In this document: piece by piece, positions 46,805-59,309 of the stretch
Layout of the letters: every line of letters starts with the position of its first letter
Position numbering within the stretch: position 1 is the first letter of the stretch
Source: Symsagittifera roscoffensis
Taxonomy: Eukaryota > Xenacoelomorpha > Acoela > Convolutidae
DNA length: 64,000 nucleotides
Reading direction: 5' to 3'
Assembly: GCF_963678635.1 (NCBI RefSeq)
Contig: NW_026970820.1
Span: 1,176,001-1,240,000 of the forward strand
Position numbers and translations under genes: made by a program
Notes under the pieces: model-generated
The model's input: only the letters and a program-made list of their open reading frames with translations
What the model was told of the DNA's origin: nothing
Databases searched by the model: none

Positions 46805-48703
46805 AGTAAAGGCTTTGGATAGTATGCCATTTTTGATTAAGACAAAATCTTTGGCCAATTGTGTTTTTTTTCACAGTCCCTTATCCACTGCAAATGTAAA
46901 GACTAATTTTTGTTTGAAGTTTTAAAAAATAATAATAACCTTTTCATTTGTGATGACTCGTATTACTCATAAATCAATGGAAGACTCTGACTAACCTTCT
47001 CAAGCATGAAAATACATTTAAAAAAAATTCTGGTTATTTCAGACTGCTTTTTTGTTAAATTTCAGATAGATTTTGAAAACTCTTTCTTCAAATTGTATGT
47101 CTGCCGAAAAAGAACAAAAATTACAAACTGAAACCATTTTGGTTAAATTAAGGCTCTTCACCCACCAAACTCGAAATTGCGAAGCTGAAACGAACAATCG
47201 ACAACCCATGTTATAAGTTTTGTTTTATTTTTTTAAAACATGTGTCATATATTTTCAAAAGCAATTTATTAAAGTTTCATTTTTTACCAGAAAAGTAAGT
47301 CCGAAAAAAAAACAAATTTTTAAATACTGTCAAAAAATAAGGTGGCAAGTAGTTTTACCAATGGAATCATAGTATATGATTAAGTTCAAAATAGTTTTCA
47401 TTACCATTGACTAGACGCTTACTCAATTTGAGAAATGTCGTTAATAACTTTTTTGGAAACATAAAAAACGGATAATGGAAAAGTTTTCTTCAAACTTATA
47501 GAAAAGAATTTTATGAGAAAAACCATTACTAATATCACGTGTAAATTACGAGAGTAGATTCAGGCCACATGCAAAATTTCAGCAGAAACACTCAAGCAAT
47601 TTTGAGAACGAAACAATTGTTCCAGAAATTGACAAAGTAGTATATACACCAATTTTACCATAAATCGTCAAAATAAAAAAATCGCAGAAACTACAAATTT
47701 TATCCAATATTGACTTTTAAATACTCTATACCGACTAAATTGACTATGGTAAGCTCGAATCAACCATCAAAAACCATTTTTAATCGTTTTGAATTTTTTA
47801 AGTTTTTTTCCATCAAAAAGTTGAGTCAGAAATGGGAAAAATGTTTTTTTTTTCAGAAAAACAAAAAAAGTTGTTCAAAATCAACTAAAAATCTAAGCCA
47901 CATTTTTTGAACCTGGTCAGAATGGTTCTGGTGACCGAAGCCGTAAAAAGTGCCCAATTCGAGGAAATTCGAAAAAACTCTTTTTTCAGCAATTTGAAAA
48001 AGTGGAAAAATGGAAAAAATGGTCTTCAAACAAATAGGACGAAAAAATGATCAGTAAAAGCATCGATGCCGTGTCAAATGAGGATCGCATGCCAATTTTT
48101 GAAACAATCCAACGGGTTTTTTTTAAGAACGAAACCATTTTTTGACAATTTTAGTAGTAGTATTTACACTAATTAGTACCATATATGGTCAAAATTCAAA
48201 AATACAAAAAACTACAATTTTTATCCAATTTTGACCTTCAAATACTCTATACCCACTAAATTGACTATCGGGAGCTCGAATCAACCATCAAAAACCATTT
48301 TTAATCACTTCCAAATTTTTTTTATTTTTTAAATCAAAATGTTGAGTCAGAAATAGGAAAAAACAATTTTTTTCAAAAAGTCAAAAAAAGTGGTCCCAAT
48401 TGAATAAACTCAGTAAACCACACTCTATGAACCTGTTCAGAATGGTTTTCACGACCAAAGCCGTTAAAAGTACCCAATTTGAGAAACTTCGAAAAATCAC
48501 CTTTTAGTTAACTCAAAAAAGTGGAAAAATCGGGTAAAATGGGCTTCAAACCGATAGGATCGAAAAGTGACCTTTATAAGATATGATTGCCGTGTCAAAT
48601 TAGGGCCGCATGCAAAAATTTAGGAAAATTCAACGAAACGTTTTTGAGAACTCGACAAATTTGGTCGTTTTGTTAAAGGTTAAATTTTAGAAATTTTTTG
48701 TCC

Positions 48704-48758
48704 GGAAGGGGCCCCTTCCCCTTCCTAAATGCTTTTTATGCTACACGCGACCATCTAG
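48704..48758 (+). other. Unit-end hairpin T21 plus CTAG
   Basis: B-type end: arms GGAAGGGG and CCCCTTCC (48704-48725) with loop CCCCTT and the 16-nt palindrome. CTAG 48755-48758 is followed by AGGTTACTC. Confidence 0.85.
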
Positions 48759-49234
48759 AGGTTACTCTTTCGCCCCACCCACCCGACCTAAGCCTTTACC
48801 CACCCACCTGATCAGTCAGTGCGCCTTCACGTCTTCTTTTGAAAATTGATTCATTCCGTAGCTGGAATTGATTAATGGTTTTCCCTAATACATGAAACTT
48901 TGACAGACAGATATCCAACTATTTGATAGAGCATTTTTCGAATCACTTCTTCAAATAGATTTTCAAAAAAAACCTAAAAAAAATCATGCGCTTTTATTAC
49001 ATATGTCATCGAAGCAAAAAGAGTACCGTGTTGGTTCCATAAATGGCTCCCAGTACCCACAATGCTAAGATGCAGGAAAAATACCTTTCTATTAAATTTG
49101 AGATACAATGTCTCATGAAGGAAATGGAAACGCTATCCTAGGGTGCAGGTTTTCTGAAAAAATGGTATCAGCTGAAACATAACAGCACAACATAGCGGCT
49201 GCTCTCTATTTCTCTGCTCTTTATTCGAGGTCCC

Positions 49235-49276
49235 GGATGCCCCTACCTGGGACCACAAGGGTCCCAGGGCGCATCC
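49235..49276 (+). other. Internal compound hairpin, U21
   Basis: A-type fold as in U14. It starts 476 nt from the unit start. Confidence 0.8.
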
Positions 49277-51207
49277 TATAGGGATTAAAGCATCAAACGT
49301 ACAATCATGAAATGAGAAATTCTAATCACTTATTACAATGTTCCATATTTCATTTTGCTCAGCAATCAGTAAACTGTTGTATTTTTAACTTGAAGAGCCT
49401 ATTATATTATCAAACAAAATTTTTCGATAAAAATTACATTTTCTTTTAGTTTTTCAAACAATATTTTACAATTTGAAACAAAAAGAAACCTTGCATTTCT
49501 TTGCAGTAACTAAGTCAGTGCACTGTAGCTACACTAGTGAATGTAAAACATAGTTAAAAAAACGGACAACTGAATCTGGTTTTTTAAATTTAATGTTTTT
49601 TGTTCGGCTTTTAAATAGGATCACGTCAATTAATAATTGAAATTGAGCAAAGACAAGAATATAACACTCGCAATTTTTGTTCAATATTGACTAGAAAAAT
49701 GATCAAACCACTCTATATTGCCTATGGCAAGCTCAAAACATCCATCAAAAACCACTTTTGTTCACTTTTAAAATTGAATTATTTTTCGACCAAAAAAAGT
49801 TAGAGATGAAATTGAAAAAAAAACGAAAATTTACTTAATTTGAAAAAATTGGTGTCAAACTGCCTTATCCATAGAAACACTTTCTATGAACCTATTCAGA
49901 GAGGTTTTGTTGAGCAATGCCGAAAAAATTACCCCTTTTGAGAAAAATTCAAAAAACACATTTTTGGTTAACTCAAAAAAGTGGAAAAAGTGGGAAAAGC
50001 GGTCTTCAAAACGAAACCATCCAAAAGTTGCATTAACTAAATGCCATTATTTTTAAAATTCAGACCCGCATGCAAAAAATAACGAAAATCCTACGGGAAC
50101 TTTTTGAGAACAGATTAGTTTCTCCGGAATTTTGGTAGTACTGTTTTTATTACTATAATTATAATTAAAGTCAAATCTAAAAGTCGTAAAAACTACAATT
50201 TTTAATCAATTTTGACAAATAAATGATCAAAACCCACTAAATTGGCTATGGCAAGTTCGAATATACCATCAGAAACCATTTTTTCCCACTTTTGAAATTT
50301 TTCATTTTTTGAAAATTTATGTTGAGTCACAAACGGGAAAAACCATATTTTTTCAAAATGTCAAAAACAGTTGTTCTTTTCAAGTTAGTTCATAAGGTCA
50401 CATGTTATGAACCTGTTCAGAATGGTTCTCATGTTCAAAGCCATACAAATTACCCATTTTGAGAAAAATTCAAAAAACACCTTTTTGGTTAACTCAAAAA
50501 AGTGGAAAAAGTGGAGAAAGGTGTCTTCAAAACGAAACCATCCAAAAGTGGCATTAACTAACTGCCATTTTTTTGTAAATTCAGACCCGCATGCAAAAAT
50601 TTACGAAAATCCTACGTGAAGTTTTTGAGAACAGATTAGTTTCTCGGGAATTTTGGTAGTACTATTTTTATTACTATAATAATAATTAAAGTCAAAACTA
50701 AAAGTGGTAAAAACTACAATTTTTAATCAATTTTGACAAATTAATGATCAAAACCCACTAAATTGGCTATGGCAAGTTCGAATGTACCATCAGAAACCAT
50801 TTTTTCCCATTTTTGAAAATTTTCATTTTTTTGAAATTAAATGTTGAGTCACAAACGGGAAAAAACAAATTTTTTCAAAAAGTCAAAAAAAAATATTCCA
50901 TTTAAACTAATTCATCAGGCTACACGTTAGGAACCTGTTCAGAATGGTTTTCATGATCAAAGCAGCAAAAGTCACCCATTTTGAGAAAAGTCGAAAAAAC
51001 ACCTTTTTAGTTAACTCAAAAAAGTGGAAAAAGTGGGAAAAGGGGTCTTCAAAATGAAACCATCCAAAAATGGCATTAACAAACTGCCATTATTTTCCAA
51101 ATTCAGACCCGCATGCAAAAAATTAGGAAATTCTGACGTGCGGTTTAGCAGAACTCGATAGTTACTAGGAAAATTTACCACTGTAAAAAATTTATTGCCT
51201 TTTGACC

Positions 51208-51262
51208 GGAAGGGGCCCCTACCCCTTCCTAATCGCTTTTTGTGCTACACGCGACCATCTAG
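51208..51262 (+). other. Unit-end hairpin T22 plus CTAG
   Basis: Arms GGAAGGGG and CCCCTTCC (51208-51229), loop CCCCTA, CTAG 51259-51262, followed by CCGG and TCAGG of a B head. Confidence 0.85.
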
Positions 51263-51742
51263 CCGGTCAGGTCTGCGTCCCACCCGCCCTCCGTGACTAA
51301 TCTTGCTTCCGAGACAAGTTTTGTCTTTCACCTTTACCCCATCTCAGGTCAGTTACTCTTGAAAAAAGTCCTACTTGAAACGTTCGCATTCACTTTGCCC
51401 CCTACGGGCGCAGTGGTGAAGCCGATTTTTTCTTCTTACTGAACTTCTTCTCCCAACAGTTCACATAAAACATTACTATGGTTTTATCTGAAATTTGCCG
51501 TGTCCAGCTGCGACTCCGACTTTTTTCACGAGATTCAGTACCACCAACAACAGGACCACATGAGGTTCCCATTCAGATACTGTCTGAATTTTGAAAATAC
51601 TGATTTGATTTTTTTGCCGTTTTTCGCAAAATAAACTAATTACTTCATTCGAATTTTTAAAAAAAATACCTAAAAACACTTAAAGATAGCAAGACATTAT
51701 TGTGACTGTCGTCTATATCTGTTTTCTTTGTTGGAGGTCAAT

Positions 51743-51783
51743 GATGCTCCCTAAGTGGGACCACAAGGGTCCCAGGGAGCATC
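51743..51783 (+). other. Internal compound hairpin, U22
   Basis: Perfect arms GATGCTCCCT and AGGGAGCATC around GGGACC/GGTCCC. It starts 480 nt from the unit start. Confidence 0.85.
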
Positions 51784-53692
51784 AGTAAAGGCTTTGGATA
51801 GTATGCCATTTTTGATTAAGACAAAATCTTTGGCCAATTGTGTTTTTTTTTCACAGTCCCTTATCCACTGCAAATGTAAAGACTAATTTTTGTTTGAAGT
51901 TTTAAAAAATAATAATAATCTTTTCATTTGTGATGACTCGTATCACTCATAAATCAATGGAAGACTCTGACTAACCTTCTCAAGCGTGGAAATAGATCAA
52001 AAAGCAAAAAACGATTCTGGTAATTTCAGACTGCTTTTTTTGTTAATTTTCAGATAGATTTTGAAAACTCTTTCTTCAAATTGTATGTCTGCCGAAAAAG
52101 AACAAAAAATTACAAACTGAAACCATTTCGGTTAAATTAAGGCTCTTCACCCACCAAACTCAAAATTGCGAAGCTAAAACGAACAATCGACAGCCCATTT
52201 TATATGTTTCGTTTTATTTTTTCAAAACATGTGTCATATATTTTCAAAAGCAATTTATTAAAATTTCATTTTTTACCAGAAAAGTAAGTCCGAAAAACAA
52301 ACAGATTTTTAAATACTGTCAAAAAATAAGGTGGCAAGTAGTTTTACCAATGGAATCATAGTATATGATTAAGTTCAAAATAGTTTTCATTACCATTGAC
52401 TAGACGCTTACTCAATTTGAGAAATGTCGTTAATAACTTTTTTGGAAACATAAAAAACGGATAATGGAAAAGTTTTCTTCAAACTTATAGAAAAGAATTT
52501 TATGAGAAAAACCATTACTAATATCACGTGTAAATTACGAGAGTAGATTCAGGCCACATGCCAAATTTCAGCAGAAGCACTCAAGCAATTTTGAGAACGA
52601 AAAAATTGTTCCAGAAATTGACAAAGTAGTATATACACCAATTTTTCCATAAATCGTCAAAATAAAAAAATCGCAAAAACTACAAATTTTATCCAATTTT
52701 GACTTTTAAATACTCTATACCGACTAAATTGACTATGCTAAGCTCGAATCAACCATCAAAAACCATTTTTAATCGTTCTGAATTTTTTTAAGTTTTTTTC
52801 CATCAAAAAGTTGAGTCAGAAATGGGAAAAAGGTTTTTTTTTTCAGAAAAACAAAAAAAGTTGTTCAAAATCAACTAAAAATCTAAGCCACTATTTTTGA
52901 ACCTGCTCAGAATGGTTCTGGTGACCGAAGCCGTAAAAAGTACCCAATTCGAGGAAATTCGAAAAAACTCTTTTTTCAGCACTTTGAAAAAGTGGAAAAA
53001 TGTAAAAAATAGTCTTCAAACAAATAGGATGAAAAAGTGATCAGTAAAAACATCGATGCCGTGTCAAATGAGGATCGCATGCCAATTTTTGAAACAATCC
53101 ATCGGGTTTTTTTTAAGAACGAAACCATTTTTTGACAATTTTAGTAGTAGTATTTACACTAATTAGTACCATATATGGTCAAAATTCAAAAATACAAAAA
53201 ACTACAATTTTTATCCAATTTTGACCTTCAAATACTCTATACCCACTAAATTGACTATCGGGAGCTCGAATCAACCATCAAAAACCACTTTTAATCACTT
53301 TCAAAATTTTTTAATTTTTAAATCAAAATGTTGAGTCAGAAATAGGAAAAAACAATTTTTTTCAAAAAGTCAAAAAAAGTTGTCCCAATTGAATAAACTC
53401 ACTAAGCCACACTCTATGAACCTGTTCAGAATGGTTTTCATGACCAAAGCCGTAAGAAGTACCCAATTTGAGAAACTTCGAAAAATCACCTTTTAGTTAA
53501 CTCAAAAAAGTGGAAAAATTGGGTAAAATGGGCTTCAAACCGATAGGATCGAAAAGTGACCTTTATAAGATATGATTGCCGTGTCAAATTAGGGCCGCAT
53601 GCAAAAATTTAGAAAAATTCAACGAAACGTTTTTGAGAACTCGACAAATATGGTCATTTTGGTAAATGTATAATTTTAGAAATTTTTTGCCC

Positions 53693-53747
53693 GGAAGGGG
53701 CCCCTACCCCTTCCTAATTGCTTTTTGTGCTACACGCGACCATCTAG
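53693..53747 (+). other. Unit-end hairpin T23 plus CTAG
   Basis: Arms GGAAGGGG and CCCCTTCC (53693-53714) with loop CCCCTA, unlike the CCCCTT of other B ends. CTAG 53744-53747 is followed by AGGTTACTC. Confidence 0.85.
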
Positions 53748-54224
53748 AGGTTACTCTTTCGCCCCACCCACCCGACCTAAACCTTTACCCACCCACCTGA
53801 TCAGTCAGGCCACTTCCACGTCGTCTTTTTAAATTTGATTCATTCCGTAGCTGGAATCGATTAATGGTATTGCCTAAGAAATAGTAGTTTGACAGACACG
53901 ACTGTTTGATAGAGAATTTTTCGGATCACTTTTTCTAATAGATTTTCAAAATTATATCCGGAAAATTATCATGCGCCTTCATCACATATGTCATCGAAGC
54001 AAATAGAGTACCGTGTTGGTTCCATAAATTTATCCCAGTTTCCACAATGCTAAGAAGCAGGAAAACTAAAATACCTTTCTATTAAATTTGAGATTCAATG
54101 TCTCCTGAAAGAAAAGAAAACGCTCTCCTAGTGTGCAAGTTTTCCGCAAAAACTGTATAACCTGAAACGTGACAGCACAACATAGCGGCTGCTCTCTATT
54201 TCTCTGCTCTTTATTCGAGGTCCC

Positions 54225-54266
54225 GGATGCCCCTAACTGGGACCACAAGGGTCCCAGGGCGCATCC
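54225..54266 (+). other. Internal compound hairpin, U23
   Basis: Same as U1: CTGGGACC/GGTCCCAG inside GGATGC/GCATCC. It starts 477 nt from the unit start. Confidence 0.8.
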
Positions 54267-56225
54267 TATAGGGATTGAAGCATCAAACGTACAATTCTTT
54301 TCTATTCTATCAAACGAATCATACAAAAAGAGAATTTCTATTCACTTATTACAATTTTTCATATTTCATTTTGCTCAACAATCACTAAACTATTGTATTT
54401 TTAAGTTGAAGAGCCTGTTATATTATTGAACAACATTTTTTGATAAAATTTACATTTTTTTTTCGTTTTTCGAACAATATTTTCAATTTTGAACCTAAGG
54501 GATACACTGCATTTCTTCGCAGTAGCTACTACAGGTGCACTCTAGCTACACTAGTGAATGCAAAAAAATAGTAAAAAAAACGGACAACCGAATCTGGTTT
54601 CTTAAATTAGATGTTTTTTTATTCGGCTTTTAATTAGGATCACATCAAATAAAAATTGAAAGAGAGCAAAGACAAGAATAAAAAAACTTGCTATTTTCGT
54701 TTAAAATTGAAAATTAAAATGATCAAACCACAGTAAATTGCCTATGGCAAGCTAAAATTATCCATCAGAAACCACTTTTGTTCACTTTTCAAATTAAAAT
54801 TTTTTGTCGTCCAAAATTGACCAGAGTTAAAATTGAAAAAAATCTTATTTTCGTGAATTTCAAAATACTGGTGCTAATCTATAATATCCATAGAAACACA
54901 CTCTATGAACCTAATTGGAAAGGTTTTGATGAGCAAAGCCGAAAAATTACCCATTTTGAGAAAAGTGCAAAAAACACCTTTTTGGTTAACTCAAACAAGT
55001 GGAAAAAAGGGCGAAAGGGGTCTTCAAAACGAAACCATCCAAAAGTGGCATTAACTAACTGCCATTATTTTGTGAATTCAGACCCGCATGCAAAAATTTA
55101 CGAAAATCCTACGTGAAGTTTTTCAGAACAGATTAGTTTCTCCGGATTTTTGGTAGTACTGATTTCATTACTGTACTTATAATTAAAGTCAAATCAAAAA
55201 GTCGTAAAAACTACAATTTTTAATCAATTTTGACAAATAAATGATCAAAACCCACTAAATGGGCTATGGCAAGTTCGAATCTACCATCAGAAATTATTTT
55301 TTCCCATTTCTGAAAGTTTTCATTTTTAAAAAAATAAATGTTGAGTCACAAACGGGAAAAATCATATTTTTTCAAAAAGTCAAAAATAATTCCTCCATTT
55401 AAACTAAATCATCAGGCCACACGTTAGGAACCTGTTCAGAATGGTTTCCATGATCAAAGCAGCAAAAGTCACCCATTTTGAGAAAAGTCGAAAAAACACC
55501 TTTTTAGTTAACTCAAAAAAGTGGAAAAGTGGGAGCAGGGGTCTTCAAAATGAAACCATCCAAAAGTGGCATTAACAAACTGCCATTATTTTCTAATTTT
55601 AGACCCGCATGCAAAAAATTACGAAAATCCTACGTGAAGTTTTTGAGAACATATTAGTTTCTCGGGAGTTTTGGTAGTACTATTTTCATTACTATAATTA
55701 TAAATAAAGTCAAAACTAAAAGTCGTAAAAACTACAATTTTTAATCAATTTTGACAAATAAATGATCAAAACCCACTAAGTTGGCTATGGCAAGTTCGAA
55801 TCTACCATCAGAAACCATTTTTTCCCATTTCTGAAAAGTTTCGTTTTTTTAAAAATAAATGTTGAGTCACAAACGGGAAAAATCATATTTTTTCAAAAAT
55901 TCAAAAAAAATTGTTCCATTGAAACTAATTCATCAGGCCACACGTTAGGAACCTGTTCAGAATGGTTTTCATGATCAGAGCAGCAAAAGTAACCCATTTT
56001 GAGAAAAGTTGAAAAAACACCTTTTTAGTTAACTGAAAAAAGTGGAAAAAGTGGGAAAAAGGGTCTTCAAAATGAAACCATCCAAAAATGGCATTAACAA
56101 ACTGCCATTATTTTCCAAATTCAGACCCGCATGCAAAAAATTAGGAAATTCTGACGTGCCGTTTAGCAGAACTCGATAGTTTCTAGGAATATGGACCAAT
56201 GTAAAAAATTTATTGCCTTTTGACC

Positions 56226-56280
56226 GGAAGGGGCCCCTACCCCTTCCTAATCGCTTTTTGTGCTACACGCGACCATCTAG
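56226..56280 (+). other. Unit-end hairpin T24 plus CTAG
   Basis: Arms GGAAGGGG and CCCCTTCC (56226-56247), loop CCCCTA, CTAG 56277-56280. It is followed by the AGGAAATTG tag. Confidence 0.85.
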
Positions 56281-56757
56281 AGGAAATTGTTTCGCCCCAC
56301 CCACCCGACCTAAAATTTTACCCACCCACCTGCTTAGTCAGGCAGCTTCCTCGTCGTTTTTTGAAATTTGTTTCATTCCGTAGCTGGAATCGATTAATGG
56401 TATTGCCTAAGAATTAAAAGTTTGACAGACACGACTGTTTGATAGAGACTTTTTCGGATCTTTTTTTCTAATACATTTTCAAAATTATATCCTGAAAATA
56501 ATCATGCGCCTTCATCACATATGTCATCGAAGCAAATAGAGTATCGTGTTGGTTCCATAAATGTATCCCAGTATCCACAATGCTAAGAAGCAGGAAAACT
56601 AAAATACCTTTCTATTAAATTTCAGATTCAATGTCTCCTGAAGGAAAAGAAAACGCTCTCCTAGGGTGCAAGTTTTCCGCAAAAACTGTATAAGCTGAAA
56701 CATAACAGCACAACATATCGGCTGCTCTCTATTTCTCTGCTCTTTATTCGAGGTCCC

Positions 56758-56799
56758 GGATGCCCCTACCTGGGACCACAAGGGTCCCAGGGCGCATCC
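56758..56799 (+). other. Internal compound hairpin, U24
   Basis: A-type fold: 9-bp inner CCTGGGACC/GGTCCCAGG, outer GGATGC/GCATCC. It lies at or near the inferred U8/U7 switch. It starts 477 nt from the unit start. Confidence 0.8.
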
Positions 56800-58729
56800 T
56801 ATAGGGATTGAAGCATCAAACGTACAATCATGAAATGAGAAATTCTAATCACTTATTACAATTTTCCATATTTCATTTTGCTCAGCAATCAATAAACTGT
56901 TGTATTTTTAACTTGAAGAGCCTGTTATATTATCAAACAAAATTTTTCGATAAAAATTACATTTTTTTTTAGTTTTTCAAACAAAATTTTCAAATTTGAA
57001 ACAAAAGAAAACCCTGAATTTCTTTGCAGTAACTAAGTCAATGCACTGTAGCTACACTAGTGAATGTAAAACATAGTTAAAAAAACGGACAACTAAATCT
57101 GGTTTTTTAAATTTAAAGGTTTTTTGTTTGGCTTTTAAATAGGATCACGTCAATTAATAATTGAAATTGAGCAAACAAGAATAAAACACTCGCAATTTTT
57201 GTTCAAAATTGACTAGAAAAATGATCAAACCACTCTATAGTGCCTATGGCAAGCTCAAAACATCCATCAAAAACCACTTTTGTTCACTTTTAAAATTGAA
57301 TTTTTTTTCGACCAAAAAAAGTTAGAGATGAAATTGAAAAAAAACAAAAATATACCTAATTTGAAAAAATTGGTGTCAAATTGCCTTATCCATAGAAACA
57401 CTTTCTATGAACCTATTCAGAAAGGTTTTGTTGAGCAATGCCGAAAAAATTACCCCTTTTGAGAAAAATTCAAAAAACACATTTTTGGTTAACTCAAAAA
57501 AGTAGAAAAAGTGGGAAAAGGGGTCTTCAAAATGAAACCATCCAAAAGTGGCATTAACTAACTGCCATTTTTTTGTGAATTCAGACCCGCATACAAAAAA
57601 TTACGAAGATCCTACGTGAAGTTTTCGAGAACAGATTAGTTTCTCCGGAATTTTGGTAGTACTAATTTAATTACTGTACTTATAATTAAAGTCAAATCAA
57701 AAAGTCGTAAAAACTTCAATTTTTAATCAATTTTGACAAATAAATGATCAAAACCCACTAAATTGGCTATAGCAAGTTCGATTCTACCATCAGAAACCAT
57801 TTTTTCCCATTTCTGAAAATTTTCATTTTTTAAAAAATAAATGTTGAGTCACAAACGGGAAAAATCATACTTTTTCAAAAATTCAAAAAAAATTGATCCA
57901 TTTAAACTAATTCATCAGGCAACACGTTAGGAACCTGTTCAGAATGGTTTCCATGATCAAAGCAGCAAATGTCACCCATTTTGAGAAAAGTCGAAAAAAC
58001 ACCTTTTTAGTTAACTCAAAAAAGTGGAAAAAGTGGAGAAAGGGGTCTTCAAAACGAAACCATCCAAAAGTGGCATTAACTAACTGCCATTTTTTTGTGA
58101 ATTCAGACCCGCATGCAAAAATTTACGAAAATCCTACGTGAAGTTTTTGAGAACAGATTAGTTTCTCGGGAATTTTGGTAGTACTATTTTTATTACTATA
58201 ATTATAATTAAAGTCAAAACTAAAAGTCGTAAAAACTACAATTTTTAATCAATTTTGACAAATTCAGGATCAAAACGCACTAAATTGGCTATGGCAAGTT
58301 CGAATGTACCATCAGAAACCATTTTTTCCCATTTTTGAAAATTTTCATTTTTTTGAAATTAAATGTTGAGTCACAAACGGGAAAAAACAAATTTTTTCAA
58401 AAAGTCAAAAAAAATTGTTCCATTTAAACTTATCCATTAGGTCACACGTTGGGAACCTGTTCAGAATGGTTTTCATGATCATAGCAGCAAAATTTACCCA
58501 TTTTGAGAAAAGTCGAAAAAACACCTTTTTAGTTAACTCAAAAAAGTGGAAAAAGTGGGAAAAAGGGTCTTCAAAATGAAACCATCCAAAAGTGGCATTA
58601 ACAAACTGCCATTATTTTCTAAATTCAGACCTGCATGCAAAAAATTAGGAAATTCTGACGTGCGGTTTTGCAGAAGTCGATAGTTTCTGGGCATTAGTAA
58701 CAACGTAAAAAATTTTTTGCTTTTTGACC

Positions 58730-58784
58730 GGAAGGGGCCCCTACCCCTTCCTAATCGCTTTTTGTGCTACACGCGACCATCTAG
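58730..58784 (+). other. Unit-end hairpin T25 plus CTAG
   Basis: Arms GGAAGGGG and CCCCTTCC (58730-58751), loop CCCCTA, CTAG 58781-58784. It is followed by AGGCAGAGCAGG, the tag otherwise seen only before U4. Confidence 0.85.
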
Positions 58785-59267
58785 AGGCAGAGCAGGCGCC
58801 CCACCCACCCAACCTGTCTGCTTCACCCACCCACCCAATCAGTCACGATTTGTCCGCTTTTTCGTTTTTCCGATTCGATTCTTTCCGTAGGTGAAATCGA
58901 GTTGTGATGTGCCCCAAGACATGAATGTTTGACGAACACGTGTCCCACTATTTGATAGATCATTCGAATAAGTTTTTTCTAATCGATTTGCAAATTCTGG
59001 GCTGGATATCAATATATATATGCCTTCATCACAGCTGTCATCGAAGCAGAAAGAGCGCCGTGTAGGATCCATAATTATATCCCAAATAGACAATGGTAAG
59101 AAGCAGGAACCTTCGAAATATATTTCTATTAAATATGATACAATGTCTTATAAATGAAGTGAAAACGCTATCGTCAGGTGTAAGTTTTCCAGGTAACTGT
59201 GTCAACTGCATTGTACAATACAATATAGCGGCTGCTCTCTAATTCTCTGATCTTTATTCGAGGTCCC

Positions 59268-59309
59268 GGATGCGCCTAACTGGGACCACAAGGGTCCCAG
59301 GGCGCATCC
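59268..59309 (+). other. Internal compound hairpin, U25 (perfect G:C version)
   Basis: Outer arms GGATGCGCC and GGCGCATCC pair perfectly over 9 bp. The G:C pair replaces the T:A pair of families B and C, and fills the place where other A units have an unpaired C. This suggests most A hairpins lost one base from such a form. It starts 483 nt from the unit start. Confidence 0.83.

Larger units (their letters stand above)
46288..48758 (+). repeat. U20: family B unit
   Basis: Complete 2471-nt unit. Anchors are ACATGC 47567, GCATGC 48087 and 48608, spacing 520 and 521. It is very close to U22 and U5 across the middle, less so to U2. No gene supported. Confidence 0.87.
48759..51262 (+). repeat. 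U21: family A unit, twin of U14
   Basis: Complete 2504-nt unit with tag AGGTTACTC. Anchors are GAATGT 49539, GCATGC 50068, 50589 and 51111, spacing 529, 521 and 522. Apart from the tag it is near-identical to U14. No gene supported. Confidence 0.88.
51263..53747 (+). repeat. U22: family B unit
   Basis: Complete 2485-nt unit. Anchors are ACATGC 52556, GCATGC 53087 and 53597. The expected 520-nt step is disturbed by A/T-run indels (531, then 510). The last ~100 nt differ from other B units (TATGGTCATTTTGG) and the terminal loop is CCCCTA, so the tail may come from another family. No gene supported. Confidence 0.86.
53748..56280 (+). repeat. U23: family A unit, twin of U1
   Basis: Complete 2533-nt unit, the same length as U1 and in register with it throughout. 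Anchors are GAATGC 54556, GCATGC 55086, 55607 and 56129. The left neighbour is a B unit in both copies, but those B tails differ; the right neighbours belong to different families. No gene supported; the 86- and 112-codon frames repeat those in U1. Confidence 0.9.
56281..58784 (+). repeat. U24: family A unit, U8-like head on a U7-like body
   Basis: Complete 2504-nt unit. The first ~450 nt follow U8 (CTGCTTAGTCAGGCAGCTTC, and TATATCCTGAAAATAATC). After the internal hairpin it follows U7 (GGGATTGAAGC; changed anchor GCATAC at 57589). Anchors are GAATGT 57062, GCATAC 57589, GCATGC 58111 and 58633, spacing 527, 522 and 522. A switch near the internal hairpin is inferred. No gene supported. Confidence 0.86.
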
